Both the position numbers and the translations under genes were made by a program. 64,000 bases of DNA from an uncultured archaeon. GTDB taxonomy: Archaea > Thermoproteota > Nitrososphaeria > JACIWG01. The notes below the pieces were generated by a model. That model made no database searches. It was not told where the DNA came from and saw only the letters and a program-made list of their open reading frames with translations. The stretch spans positions 39,165-103,164 of the forward strand of contig CALHLD010000034.1 of NCBI GenBank assembly GCA_938034445.1, given 5' to 3'. Of this stretch, positions 8,895-18,371 are shown in pieces (position 1 is the stretch's first letter; every line of letters starts with the position of its first letter).

Positions 8895-10463
8895 ATGGGT
8901 TCGTCTGACGAACTTAAAATATACGTTCGACGTTCTTCTGGTCTCGTAAAAGAAATTTCGGCTTGGGATGCACTAGTTTACAATGTTCTAATTATGGCCC
9001 CTACCGCAGTTTTCGTTTACGGTGTTTGGGCTCTCGGCATCTTTCCAGGTGTACACTTGCCAACTACGGTATTTCTTGCAATGGCCATTAGTATTGTAAT
9101 AGGATTATATTATGCTTATATGTCCATCATAATGCCTAGGACCGGCGGTGACTATATCTGGGTTAGTAGGCTTATCCATCCGTCGATAGGTTTCGCAATA
9201 AACTTTTTCCTTTTTATAACCTTATTATCTGTTGCAGGCTCTTACGTTCCATGGTTTACACAGTATGCTCTTTCACCATTATTTGAAGCGTACGGTATGC
9301 TTGACGCTGTCTCTTGGGTTAATGATCCTTGGAACATGTTCTTGATTGCTGTAATTTTCTATATTCTAATAGCCCTACTTATGTCAAGGGGTGTTAGAGT
9401 TACAAAGTATGCTTTTTGGACATTCTTTTTAATAATATGTGCTGGTGTAGTAACTTACGCTATCACTTTTTATACGATGTCCCCTTCCTATTTCCAGTCC
9501 TCTATAGCTTCAGCATACAATTTTGATTCTAGCGATATAATTTCAACAGCTATTTCTAATGGTATGCCTGAAACATTTCTTATGTCTGCAACATTTTCTG
9601 GTGTAATGTTTACAATTCTCAACTTTCTTGGATTCAACAATTCAGTATATCTTGCTGGAGAAATTAAAGAAGTTAGAAAGTCCCAGTTGATTGCTATAAT
9701 TGGTGCTGTACTCGTTTTCGGTTTAATTACTTACATTATTTATGATGCAACATACTCTGGTATGGGTGCAAACTTTGTTGCATCTTTATCGTACCTACTT
9801 GTTAATAGTCCAGATAATTATCCGTTAGGTGAAACACTACCATTCTTTCACATACTAGCGATGCATGCTGTTCCTCTTCCCGCATACACTATTATAGTCT
9901 GCGGCTTTGCCGCAATGACTCTTTCAGCAATATTAGTCTACATTTTTACCACAGTGAGACTCCTTTTTGCATGGTCTTTTGATAGGATTGTTCCACAGTT
10001 TCTTTCAAAGGTTGATTCAAAATATGGTACACCTTATACTGCTTTAATTACCGTGACCATTGTCGCAATTATTGCACAGTACCTTTGGCTTTTCACGCCA
10101 CTGCTAAATTATTTTGTCTTTGTTGTTCTGGGATGGGGTATAATGACATTTGTTGCATCACTTGCAGGAATAATTTTGCCCTATAGAAGGAAGGAGCTTC
10201 TCGAGCTTGCTCCAGCTGTTGTTAGGAAAAAGGTTTTGGGTGTACCAGTTTTAGCAGTTCTGGCAGTATTAAGTGCTATCCTATCGATTTGGCTAGCGTG
10301 GGTTGGAACAGAACCTGCTGTTTCAGGCCTTACACCCGATGCTGTCGTTTTCTTAGTAGGAATATACGTGGTTGGAGTAGTAATTTATGTTGCAAGTTCG
10401 ATATACCATAGAATGAAAGGTATCCCGCTTGAGCTTGCCTTTAAAGAATTTCCACCTGCATAA
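8895..10463 (+). CDS. APC-superfamily amino acid permease
   Basis: A 522-residue membrane protein with about 12 hydrophobic segments. The conserved APC signature after the second helix is visible as MPRTGGDYIWVSR at about residues 79-91, and the amphipathic region GEIKEVRKSQLIA around 255-267 matches the conserved intracellular loop of the family. The gene starts with ATG, preceded by an AT-rich promoter-like TTTATTAA about 35 nt upstream. It follows the amidase gene and precedes a metallophosphoesterase by 12 bp. The substrate is probably an amino acid or amine; the family alone does not tell which. Confidence 0.85.
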   Translation: MGSSDELKIYVRRSSGLVKEISAWDALVYNVLIMAPTAVFVYGVWALGIFPGVHLPTTVFLAMAISIVIGLYYAYMSIIMPRTGGDYIWVSRLIHPSIGFAINFFLFITLLSVAGSYVPWFTQYALSPLFEAYGMLDAVSWVNDPWNMFLIAVIFYILIALLMSRGVRVTKYAFWTFFLIICAGVVTYAITFYTMSPSYFQSSIASAYNFDSSDIISTAISNGMPETFLMSATFSGVMFTILNFLGFNNSVYLAGEIKEVRKSQLIAIIGAVLVFGLITYIIYDATYSGMGANFVASLSYLLVNSPDNYPLGETLPFFHILAMHAVPLPAYTIIVCGFAAMTLSAILVYIFTTVRLLFAWSFDRIVPQFLSKVDSKYGTPYTALITVTIVAIIAQYLWLFTPLLNYFVFVVLGWGIMTFVASLAGIILPYRRKELLELAPAVVRKKVLGVPVLAVLAVLSAILSIWLAWVGTEPAVSGLTPDAVVFLVGIYVVGVVIYVASSIYHRMKGIPLELAFKEFPPA

Positions 10464-10475
10464 TGGGACCAGAAG

Positions 10476-11450
10476 ATGTTCTCGCTTGGAAAGTCTAGAA
10501 AACTCCGTATATTTTTTTCCTCTGACATTCATGGTAGTGATAGCTGTTTTAAAAAACTGTTAATGGTTCCCAGAACATATAAGGCTAACATAGTAATTGT
10601 TGGTGGTGATATTACTGGGAAAGCTTTAATTCCGATAATTTCTAAAGGCGACGGCTCTTTTGAGACATATTTTCTTGGTGAAAAAATTTATGTAAATGGT
10701 ATCGATAAACTTAATAGTTTAAAAGAAAGAATTCGTGCTATAGGCTTCTACCCCTACGTTACTGACGAAAAAGGTGTTAATGAGTTAAAAGAAAATTTTA
10801 AATCAGCTGAAACTGTTTTTGAGGAACTTATTAAAGAATCCCTTTATTCTTGGATAAAGATGGCTGACGATATTTTAGAAAAAATGGATGATGTTAAGTT
10901 CTTTATAATACCTGGTAATGATGATTCCTATGTTGTGGATAAAATTCTTTCAGAATCAAAGCATATTATTAATCCTGATGAAAAAGTTATTGAAATAGAC
11001 TTAAATTATAAACTTTTTTCTCTAGGTGTATCAAATATTACTCCATGGCACTGTCCAAGAGACTTACCTGAAGAAAATATTTTAGCAAAAATCGAGGCCC
11101 TTTTAAATGATGTTGTTGGTGAACAACTTATTTTTAATATTCATGTTCCACCTTATGGAACTCATGTAGATTTGGCTCCTAAGTTGAATGAAGAATTAAA
11201 ACCTATACTCAAACCTGGAGGCGAATATGAGATGATTCATGTGGGTAGTATTTCTGTAAGAAAGGCTATTGAAAAGTACCAGCCAAAAATAAGTTTTCAC
11301 GGCCATATTCATGAATCAAGGGGTGTTGATAGGATTGGTTCAACTCTTATTTTTAATCCTGGAAGCGAATATAATACTGGTATACTTAGAGGAGTATTAG
11401 TTGAAATGGATGAAAAAAGGGTTAGAGACTATATATTTACTCAAGGCTAA
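10476..11450 (+). CDS. Calcineurin-like metallophosphoesterase
   Basis: A 324-residue protein with the five metallophosphoesterase blocks in order: SDIHGS (about residue 16), VGGDITGK (about 41), PGNDD (about 148), FNIHVPPYGT (about 221) and FHGHIHES (about 269). Together these supply the two-metal site for phosphoester hydrolysis. The insert between blocks II and III (about 100 residues) is larger than in the minimal domain and probably forms a substrate cap. No signal peptide, so cytoplasmic. It begins 12 bp after the permease and may share its transcript. The substrate (nucleotide, phosphodiester or protein) is unknown. Confidence 0.85.
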   Translation: MFSLGKSRKLRIFFSSDIHGSDSCFKKLLMVPRTYKANIVIVGGDITGKALIPIISKGDGSFETYFLGEKIYVNGIDKLNSLKERIRAIGFYPYVTDEKGVNELKENFKSAETVFEELIKESLYSWIKMADDILEKMDDVKFFIIPGNDDSYVVDKILSESKHIINPDEKVIEIDLNYKLFSLGVSNITPWHCPRDLPEENILAKIEALLNDVVGEQLIFNIHVPPYGTHVDLAPKLNEELKPILKPGGEYEMIHVGSISVRKAIEKYQPKISFHGHIHESRGVDRIGSTLIFNPGSEYNTGILRGVLVEMDEKRVRDYIFTQG

Positions 11451-11499
11451 AAATTGAAATTAAGTTTTTAAATTGCTTAAATAATCCTTTTGTAATAAA

Positions 11500-12375
11500 A
11501 TGCTATCGGACCCTAATTCTAAACTAAATTTGAAAAAATTAAAGGGATACCTTCTTATAGTTCCAACATTCGTTTTCGAATTACTTTTTTTCATAATACC
11601 ATTAATTATAGTTTTTGCATACAGCTTTTCTAAAATTGATTCTTTTGGACGAATAACCTATGAGTTTACACTGCAAAATTATTTTAACATTTTGACTCCA
11701 GAATTCACTAAGACAATATTGAGAACCTTGGCTGTAGCATCACTTTCCACAGTCTTTTGTCTAATACTAGGCTATCCTATAGGATACTATATTGGTTTTA
11801 AAGAAAAGAAGTACCAGAATTTACTTATTATGCTAATAATTATTCCATTTTGGCTAAGTTTTGTAGCAAGAACATACTCTATAATCTCAATCTTCAGCAC
11901 AAATGGGATATTTAACCAAATACTAACCCTTTTAGGTTTTGTTGGCGATAAACCCCAATGGCTTTACAATTGGTATTCTGTAGTTTTCGGTATGGTATAC
12001 AACTATTTACCGATGATGGTTCTCCCAATTTATGCTTCTGCTGAAAAGTTAAACCCTCAATACCTTGAGGCTGCACAGAGTTTAGGGGCTTCCCCCATAA
12101 AAGTGTTTTTTAAAGTTACATTACCTTTAACGATGCCCGGTATTTTTGCTGGCTCAATATTGGTGTTTATTCCTTCTGTTGGAGAATTTTTAGTACCAGA
12201 GCTTTTGGGTGGAATAGAATGGTATATGATTGGTAACCATTTATGGATAATATTTTTGGCTATGGGCAACTACCCATTAGGTTCAGCCCTGTCTATTGTG
12301 TTAATTGTTTTGGTACTATTAATAACAGTATTGTATATTAAGTATTTTGCGAGGGAGGTCGAATTAGGCTTTTGA
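11500..12375 (+). CDS. potB: Spermidine/putrescine-type ABC transporter permease PotB
   Basis: A 291-residue inner-membrane subunit with six predicted helices. The EAA loop that docks with the ATPase is seen as EAAQSLGASPIKVFFKVTLP around residues 189-208. It overlaps the second permease gene by 4 bp, the usual sign of coupled translation. The matching ATPase and binding protein lie 1.1 kb downstream on the opposite strand, so the importer is made from two convergent units. The family imports polyamines or related cationic and amino compounds; substrate identity is inferred only from similarity. Confidence 0.85.
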   Translation: MLSDPNSKLNLKKLKGYLLIVPTFVFELLFFIIPLIIVFAYSFSKIDSFGRITYEFTLQNYFNILTPEFTKTILRTLAVASLSTVFCLILGYPIGYYIGFKEKKYQNLLIMLIIIPFWLSFVARTYSIISIFSTNGIFNQILTLLGFVGDKPQWLYNWYSVVFGMVYNYLPMMVLPIYASAEKLNPQYLEAAQSLGASPIKVFFKVTLPLTMPGIFAGSILVFIPSVGEFLVPELLGGIEWYMIGNHLWIIFLAMGNYPLGSALSIVLIVLVLLITVLYIKYFAREVELGF

Positions 12376-13169
12376 AACGAATATTTGATAAGTTTCTAAA
12401 AGCTTATCTGATCATAATTTTTATTATATTATATGCGCCTATTGCCATCCTAGTACTTTTTTCTTTCAATGAAGGTATAACGATGGGTGGTAGGAGAATT
12501 GGTTCTACAGTCATATGGAAGGGTTTTTCTCTCGAATGGTATGATAAGCTTCTTAGAACTCCCGAAATTTGGACTGCTTTAGGAAACAGTACAATTATTG
12601 GAGTTATAACATCACTTATCTCTGCTGTTTTAGGAACGATTTCTGCATATGCTCTGGTAAGATATGATGTTAAGGGTAGAAACCTATTTTATATAATAAT
12701 GCTTGTTCCAATAATAATACCTGAAATCACTGAAGCCCTATCACTATTACTTTTCTATGTACTTTTTAATATAAAACTTGGTTTAAATACTATTATAATT
12801 GGTCATGCAACATTCTGTATCGCTTACGTTTTTACGGTTGTTAGAGCTAGGCTTTCAGACTACGACCGTTCATTAGAGGAGGCAGCTTTAAGCTTGGGTG
12901 CAACTCCATTTCAGACTTTTACTAAAGTCACTTTACCAATACTTGCGCCTGGAATTTTAGCAGGTTCACTACTAGCTTTCACACAATCTTTTGATGACCT
13001 GATAAAAGCATCTTTCACGACAGGTTCTGGTGTAATAACATTGCCTATGCTAATATTTTCTAAAATAAAGTCAGGTGTGTCTCCGGAAATAAATGCTATT
13101 GCTACAATAACTTTAATCATTTCTGGAACATTGGCTTTCATAAGCTACTGGATTTCAAGTAGAAGTTAG
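12372..13169 (+). CDS. potC: Spermidine/putrescine-type ABC transporter permease PotC
   Basis: A 265-residue permease with six hydrophobic helices and an EAA loop, EEAALSLGATPFQTFTKVTL, at about residues 164-183. The N-terminus has the typical PotC pattern of a short cytoplasmic stretch then LIIIFIILYAPIAILVLFSFN. The start is the TTG within TTTTGAAA, overlapping the potB stop. The gene ends with TAG, so TAG is used as an ordinary stop in this genome. It works with PotB as the heterodimeric membrane channel. Confidence 0.85.
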   Translation: MKRIFDKFLKAYLIIIFIILYAPIAILVLFSFNEGITMGGRRIGSTVIWKGFSLEWYDKLLRTPEIWTALGNSTIIGVITSLISAVLGTISAYALVRYDVKGRNLFYIIMLVPIIIPEITEALSLLLFYVLFNIKLGLNTIIIGHATFCIAYVFTVVRARLSDYDRSLEEAALSLGATPFQTFTKVTLPILAPGILAGSLLAFTQSFDDLIKASFTTGSGVITLPMLIFSKIKSGVSPEINAIATITLIISGTLAFISYWISSRS

Positions 13170-13192
13170 ATCTTTTTATCAAAATCTTTTCT

Positions 13193-13423
13193 TTAGTCAG
13201 CTACAATTAGGGTCATTGTTGACACAACATTATCCATTTTTCTAATTTTGGATGAAATGAATTCTCTTAACTTTTCCAAAGATTCTATATAAACTTTGGC
13301 TATTATATCGAATGTTCCATACACTAAAAATGCTTCTTTAACATTCTCCATTTTCCTAAGCTGTATCAAAAGTTTTTTTTCATATCCTGAATCCGCATTA
13401 ATTAGTAGGTAGGCTGTTGGCAT
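13193..13423 (-). CDS. Stand-alone Lrp/AsnC ligand-binding (RAM) domain protein
   Basis: 76 residues consisting only of the RAM (regulation of amino-acid metabolism) fold: MPTAYLLINADSGYEKKLL, then NVKEAFLVYGTFDIIAKVYI and VVSTMTLIV. The DNA-binding helix-turn-helix of full Lrp proteins is absent. Such stand-alone domains form oligomers and may bind amino acids or modulate full-length Lrp proteins. The gene sits between the converging potBC and potDA units, 51 bp downstream of potA on the same strand, so it may be co-transcribed with it and sense the imported compound (inference). Confidence 0.8.
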   Translation of the reverse strand: MPTAYLLINADSGYEKKLLIQLRKMENVKEAFLVYGTFDIIAKVYIESLEKLREFISSKIRKMDNVVSTMTLIVAD

Positions 13424-13474
13424 GCACTGCGGTGGATGTGCAATAGAATATAAACTTTTTAAAATTTTTAATTT

Positions 13475-14539
13475 CTAGTCTTCTTTTGGCAAAATTATTG
13501 CGTCTTCAATATTCCAGTTTACGAAAACATTTTCTCCTTTATTAAATTGTCCACCTATCGCCTGTGCTCGTGCCAGTATTTCAAAGTGTCCTCCTATTGA
13601 AATCTTGTAAATTGTATCGTCTCCCCTGTAAATATATTCCTCAATCTTTCCTTCTATAGAATTATCGAATTTTCTAACATAATGATGTTTTGTTATAAGG
13701 ATTTTTTCAGGTTTTATGCTTATGTAAACTTCCCTATCGAAGAAATCCTTGGGATAAAGGCCCTTTAATTCAAAACCATTTACTATAATCTTGTTTCCAT
13801 CTAAGCATTTTCCCGATAGAAGGTTACTCTCTCCAACGAATTGTGCAACAAACTTTGTCCTTGGCTTTTCATAAACTTCTCTAGGTGTTCCAACCTGTTC
13901 TATATGTCCCTTATTCATTACCGCAATCCTGTCAGACATCGCCATAGCCTCTCCTTGATCGTGTGTAACGTAAATGAAAGTGTTTTTTGTCTCATCATGT
14001 ATCCTCTTTATTTCGGTCTGCATCTGGAGTCTAAGCTTTAAATCTAGTGCACCTAGTGGCTCATCTAAGCATAAGATGGATGGTTCGGTTACAAGTGCTC
14101 TCGCAAGAGCGACTCTCTGTCTCTGTCCACCGCTTAACTCATTAATTCTCCTGTTCTCGAAACCCTGTAACTCAACCAGTTCAAGCATTCTTGCAACCTT
14201 TTCTTGTATTACATCTTTTGACAGTTTCTTTAATTTTAGTCCGAAGGCAACATTTTCTCCTACAGTAAGGTGGGGAAAGAGTGCGAGCGACTGAAAGACC
14301 ATGCCAACATTACGTTTATATGGTGGTACATCGTTAACAACATTCCCTCCAATCTTTATTAAACCCTTTGTTGGCTCCTCAAACCCACATACTAGTCTTA
14401 ATGTTGTAGACTTACCGCATCCACTTGGTCCAAGAAGTGAAAAGAATTCTCCAGGCTTAATGTAGAGGTTTATATTGTCCACTGCGGTTATTGAACCATA
14501 TTTCTTTGTCAAGTTTATAAGTTCAAGGTCGCGGGTCAT
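13475..14539 (-). CDS. potA: Spermidine/putrescine-type ABC transporter ATPase PotA
   Basis: A 354-residue ATPase. Walker A is GPSGCGKST at about residue 38, the ABC signature LSGGQRQRVALARAL at about 137, Walker B ILCLDEPLGALD at about 157, and the switch His is in YVTHDQGEAMAMSD. Residues from about 240 form a C-terminal TOBE/OB regulatory domain, as in PotA and MalK-type ATPases. It directly abuts potD (no spacing), so the two form one leftward operon. It energises the PotB/PotC channel encoded on the other strand. Confidence 0.9.
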   Translation of the reverse strand: MTRDLELINLTKKYGSITAVDNINLYIKPGEFFSLLGPSGCGKSTTLRLVCGFEEPTKGLIKIGGNVVNDVPPYKRNVGMVFQSLALFPHLTVGENVAFGLKLKKLSKDVIQEKVARMLELVELQGFENRRINELSGGQRQRVALARALVTEPSILCLDEPLGALDLKLRLQMQTEIKRIHDETKNTFIYVTHDQGEAMAMSDRIAVMNKGHIEQVGTPREVYEKPRTKFVAQFVGESNLLSGKCLDGNKIIVNGFELKGLYPKDFFDREVYISIKPEKILITKHHYVRKFDNSIEGKIEEYIYRGDDTIYKISIGGHFEILARAQAIGGQFNKGENVFVNWNIEDAIILPKED

Positions 14540-15661
14540 TTACGCCCTAATCTCCGACCAAAGCTTACCCATAAGGTTTCTTTCTTCTTGCGTGAAAGGT
14601 CGGAGAATCTCAAGTTTATCCATTACCTCGTCTGATGGGTATATGTTTGGGTCTTCAGCAATTTCTGGGTAAACATACCCTCTTTCAACTGTTATTTTGC
14701 ATGGGTTTGCTATAAAGAGATAGTTGCTGTTTATTGCGGCTATCGATGGTCTGAGCATGTAGTCTATGAATTTATGTGATATGTTCAAATTTTTTGATTC
14801 ATTTAAGAGCACAAAATTATCCATCCAAAGTGTCCCTCCTTCTCCAGCTATTTTATAGCCTATACTTTCATTCTGGTACGATGCAAGATATATGTCTGTA
14901 CTGTAGCCTAAAGCTAAAACTGCATCACCAGATATCAACAGTTCCTTAACTTGTTCTGCAGAAAATTTCAGGAGATACGGTTTAATTTTTAAAATTAGTT
15001 CTTTAGCTTGAGTTAAGTGGTCTTCGTTAGTGTCATTTATACTATAACCGAGGTACTTTAATGCTGCCGCAAAAACTTCTCTCATTTCATCAACTAATAC
15101 AACTTTCTTACTATACTTTGATATCTTAGATTCATCAAATATTATTTCGAATCCTTCAAAGTCCTCTGTTACAACATCCTTGTTGTATCCTATTCCAGTT
15201 GTACCCCACATATAGGGAACTGAATACTCTTGTTTTTGATCAAAGGGTGGATTACGAAATTTATCGCTAACGAACTTAAAGTTTTTTATTTTTGTATAAT
15301 CGAGTTTTTGAAGCAGATTCTGTTGTATCATTTCTCCCACTTTATAGTCTGATGCAACAACAACGTCAAAGCCTGACCCACCAGCCCTAATCTTTGCAAA
15401 CATTTCATCAGGGTTACTGTATGTCGTGTACGTTAAATTAACACCATATTCGTCTCTAAAATCATCACATACGCCTGGAGCTATGTAATCGTACCAATTG
15501 TAAACATTAATTGTTGGCTCGATTTCTAAACTTGACCTTTTTAAAGCCTCTTCTAGTTTATTAATCTCATTTTTTCCAATAACGTATTGGATTACTCCTC
15601 CTGCTAAAGCTCCTGCGCCAAATACTGTTCCAATTTTTAAAAAATCTCGTCTGTTAGGCAA
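14540..15661 (-). CDS. potD: Spermidine/putrescine-type extracellular binding protein PotD
   Basis: A 373-residue solute-binding protein of the PotD/PotF family. The N-terminus MPNRRDFLKIG has a twin-arginine (Tat) export motif followed by a hydrophobic stretch. The mature part begins with the family-typical INVYNWYDYIAPGVCDDF, and later shows FDVVVASDYKV and WGTTGIGYN. The start is a TTG, about 34 nt from a TATA box at 15689-15700, implying a short leader. It captures the substrate outside the membrane for the PotBC/PotA importer. Confidence 0.88.
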   Translation of the reverse strand: MPNRRDFLKIGTVFGAGALAGGVIQYVIGKNEINKLEEALKRSSLEIEPTINVYNWYDYIAPGVCDDFRDEYGVNLTYTTYSNPDEMFAKIRAGGSGFDVVVASDYKVGEMIQQNLLQKLDYTKIKNFKFVSDKFRNPPFDQKQEYSVPYMWGTTGIGYNKDVVTEDFEGFEIIFDESKISKYSKKVVLVDEMREVFAAALKYLGYSINDTNEDHLTQAKELILKIKPYLLKFSAEQVKELLISGDAVLALGYSTDIYLASYQNESIGYKIAGEGGTLWMDNFVLLNESKNLNISHKFIDYMLRPSIAAINSNYLFIANPCKITVERGYVYPEIAEDPNIYPSDEVMDKLEILRPFTQEERNLMGKLWSEIRA

Positions 15662-15688
15662 TTTTTTATGTTTAATGGTTTAAAAAAA

Positions 15689-15700
15689 CCTTATATAAAC
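15689..15700 (-). promoter_or_regulatory. TATA box of the potD-potA operon
   Basis: On the minus strand the sequence GTTTATATAAGG is centred about 34 nt before the potD TTG start, the distance expected for an archaeal TATA box with a short 5' leader. Confidence 0.6.
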
Positions 15701-15789
15701 ATTAATTTCATGCCAAAAAATTTCCTGGACTCAATTAAATTTTGGTGTTACAACTTCAAAAATTTTTGTCTTTGACAGACTTATTAAAG

Positions 15790-15803
15790 TACATAATTAT
15801 GTA
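15790..15803. repeat. Perfect 14-bp palindrome between potD and the surface-protein gene
   Basis: TACATAATTATGTA is a perfect palindrome in the divergent intergenic region, about 130 bp from the potD start and 65 bp from the surface-protein start. It has the size of a homodimeric regulator site, but no matching regulator is identified, and an AT-rich palindrome of this size can arise by chance. Confidence 0.3.
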
Positions 15804-15867
15804 ATTTTGTATTTTTTTTCTTTCACCGTTAACTTTATTAATCACATATTCTTAATTAGTTGGATTA

Positions 15868-18291
15868 ATGTTGATGGAACGCACTATTTGTAAATCTAGT
15901 AAAAAGCTTCTTTCTTCTAAAAAATTTTTGGCCATTTCAGTAATCATTTTCTTAGTTTTTCCACTATTATTGTTTACCAACGTATTGGCACAGGAAGAGC
16001 CTTTGTCACTGGTTTTAACTCCTGCACTAAAGTCGGTTCCAGCTGATGGAAAACCTCATCCAGCCTTCTTTATCTCAGTTGTTGATAGTAATGGAAATCC
16101 ATATTTGTTAGAGAATCCTGTTGAAGTTATATTATCTAGTTCTGACGATAACATTTTAAAGGTTCCAAAGAAAGTGGTGATAGGTAGTGGTTCATATTAT
16201 GCGATAGTTAATGCGACTAGTAATGTTTCTGAAAGTAGGACTGTCGAGGTATCAGCTGCTGCAACAGGTTTCAAATCTTCTGTAATTAATATGGTTGCTG
16301 AACCGCTCGCGGGCACACCTAAGGCTTTAAAGGTAACATTGCTTCCAGATATCCTTGCTCCATCTGTTGGAGCTAAATCCAAGATTGTGGTTACTCTTGT
16401 CGATTCTTACGGTAACCCTACAAAGGCTAGAACAGATCTAACGGTTTCTCTATCTTCATCAAATAATCAGATTGCCTACGTTGAAGAAGATTCAATTAAA
16501 ATACCTAAGGGCAGCTTTTCAGCCCAAGGTAATGTTATTGCTAAAGGTTTCATAGGAAGCACAACCATTACTGCATCATGTGCCGATCTCATGCCCGACT
16601 CAATGACTTTAAGAGTTTCAGGTGCAAAACCTGAAAAGCTCTACGTGATGCTACCTCCACTTCTATGTGTACGTGAAAATCTTTCCATTCCAGTCGCTAT
16701 TGTTGACCAGAACCTTATGCCTGCTAAAGTGCCCTATCCGGTTACAGTGAAACTTTATTCAAGTAACAGATCTATTGCTGAAGTAGAACCAGAAGTTGTT
16801 ATTAGTGGTGAAGAATGGTTTACGTTAGCCCATGTCTATGTTAACAATACTGGTAGGGCTACAATTTACGCATCATCTGCAAACCTTCTAACTGCGAGCG
16901 TTGATATAGAAGTGATAAATAATACTGCTAAACCCTATTCAATAAAAGTTTATTCTCTTGCACAAATGTTTCCATCTGACGAGAAAGAATATACTTCCCT
17001 AATGGTGCAACTTTTAGACAAAGATGGTAAACCATGTAAAACCAACAATTCAATAGCAGTTAACGTATTCTCCTCATATTTCGATGTTTTTTCTACAGAA
17101 ACTCAAATTATTATAGGTGCAAATAGGTCTGTTGAATATGTTAAAGGTACTCCAAAAGCTTATGGCCAAGTAGAAATAACTGCTGTAACATCAGATTTAG
17201 TCAAGGGAAGCTGCACAGTAAATGTTTACTCACCCGTTCCATCTACTACAACAATAATAATTCCACCAATACCAACAGGAGGTGAAGTAGAAGCATGCAT
17301 TGTAACATCAAGTTCAGGTCTACCTGCTCCAGTTCAACTGAACACTCTTGTTTTACTCTCTCCATCAGACACTAAAGTTGTAGGTGTTGAAGAGAACGTC
17401 GTTCTAGAAAAGAAGAGCTACTACCAGATTTTCAAAATTTGGGGTAAGTCCCCTGGAAACTTTTTCCTCACAGCTTCAGCCAGTGGAATTCCTTCTGGCA
17501 GCATAACCTCAACAGTACATGTGGTTAGAGCATCGACATTCTTTATCACAACAATAAAACCATTAACCACACTCTCGTTTCCCATATCTGTTCAGTTATT
17601 AACCTCGACTGGAAGTCCTGGTGTAGTCGGTGAATCGTTCACTATAAAAGTTGCTTCAAGCAATGCTACAGCTATTTCGGTAGTGCCTGAAGTTAGTATG
17701 GGGCCGGAAAATGCTGAAGTTATACTGTTTGCTAATGCTAATTCACCAGGAAATAGCTACATCTCATTTGTAGCCGACGGCTTTACAACATCATCAATAC
17801 ATCTAATTCCACATACTTATACTGCTTCATTAAACATTATTTCGGTTGCATCAGCAAAAGCTGGCGAAAACATTATAATAGACGTACAAGCCATAGTAAA
17901 CAATAGGCCATGCAAAGGTCTCACCATAAAATGGTCTGGTATGGGTCTTCAGCAGACCCAAACTGTAACAAAATCTGACGGTAAATCTAACAATCTACTA
18001 TATGTCCAAGAACGGGAAAATGTGATAGAGGTTTCAGCTACAATTGTAGGGGTTGGAACAATATCCAATAAAACACTAATTTGGGGAATACCATACTCAG
18101 AACAAATTACAACCACAACTACAACTCCTCCCCCTCCACCACCTTATGCAATATTATTTGAACCGCTTGTGATAATACCAATAATAGTTGTAGTCGTCTT
18201 AATCTTGGCATTCCTCATATTCAGAAGCAGATCAAGGAAAGTGGTTGAAGGTGAGGAAGAAGAATTAGGTGCCGAAGAAACTGCTTCCTAA
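15868..18291 (+). CDS. Large membrane-anchored surface protein with tandem Ig-like repeats
   Basis: An 807-residue secreted protein. Residues of about 18-42 form a signal peptide (KKFLAISVIIFLVFPLLLF, then NVLAQEE). The body consists of about six or seven Ig-like (Big/invasin-type) beta repeats of roughly 100 residues, each with a VSLSSSNxxI-like strand and an ITASxAD-like closing strand. Near the C-terminus a Thr/Pro linker (six T and then PPPPPP) leads into one transmembrane helix (LVIIPIIVVVVLILAFLIF), a basic stop-transfer patch and an acidic tail. This is the layout of an archaeal cell-surface stalk or S-layer-associated adhesin. Several Asn-X-Ser/Thr sites could be glycosylated. A TATA-like TTTATTAATC lies about 30 nt upstream of the ATG. 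Confidence 0.8.
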   Translation: MLMERTICKSSKKLLSSKKFLAISVIIFLVFPLLLFTNVLAQEEPLSLVLTPALKSVPADGKPHPAFFISVVDSNGNPYLLENPVEVILSSSDDNILKVPKKVVIGSGSYYAIVNATSNVSESRTVEVSAAATGFKSSVINMVAEPLAGTPKALKVTLLPDILAPSVGAKSKIVVTLVDSYGNPTKARTDLTVSLSSSNNQIAYVEEDSIKIPKGSFSAQGNVIAKGFIGSTTITASCADLMPDSMTLRVSGAKPEKLYVMLPPLLCVRENLSIPVAIVDQNLMPAKVPYPVTVKLYSSNRSIAEVEPEVVISGEEWFTLAHVYVNNTGRATIYASSANLLTASVDIEVINNTAKPYSIKVYSLAQMFPSDEKEYTSLMVQLLDKDGKPCKTNNSIAVNVFSSYFDVFSTETQIIIGANRSVEYVKGTPKAYGQVEITAVTSDLVKGSCTVNVYSPVPSTTTIIIPPIPTGGEVEACIVTSSSGLPAPVQLNTLVLLSPSDTKVVGVEENVVLEKKSYYQIFKIWGKSPGNFFLTASASGIPSGSITSTVHVVRASTFFITTIKPLTTLSFPISVQLLTSTGSPGVVGESFTIKVASSNATAISVVPEVSMGPENAEVILFANANSPGNSYISFVADGFTTSSIHLIPHTYTASLNIISVASAKAGENIIIDVQAIVNNRPCKGLTIKWSGMGLQQTQTVTKSDGKSNNLLYVQERENVIEVSATIVGVGTISNKTLIWGIPYSEQITTTTTTPPPPPPYAILFEPLVIIPIIVVVVLILAFLIFRSRSRKVVEGEEEELGAEETAS

Positions 18292-18297
18292 CCCCCA

Positions 18298-18309
18298 TCT
18301 TTTTTATTT
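18298..18309 (+). terminator. T-tract terminator after the surface-protein gene
   Basis: A run of T (TCTTTTTTATTT) begins 7 nt after the stop codon of the surface-protein gene, without a strong hairpin. Oligo-T alone is a normal archaeal termination signal. Confidence 0.4.
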
Positions 18310-18371
18310 AAAGATATTTTAAATTTGCAAAAGATTTAAAATTGAACAAATGATTAGGGCTGGCGATAGGT

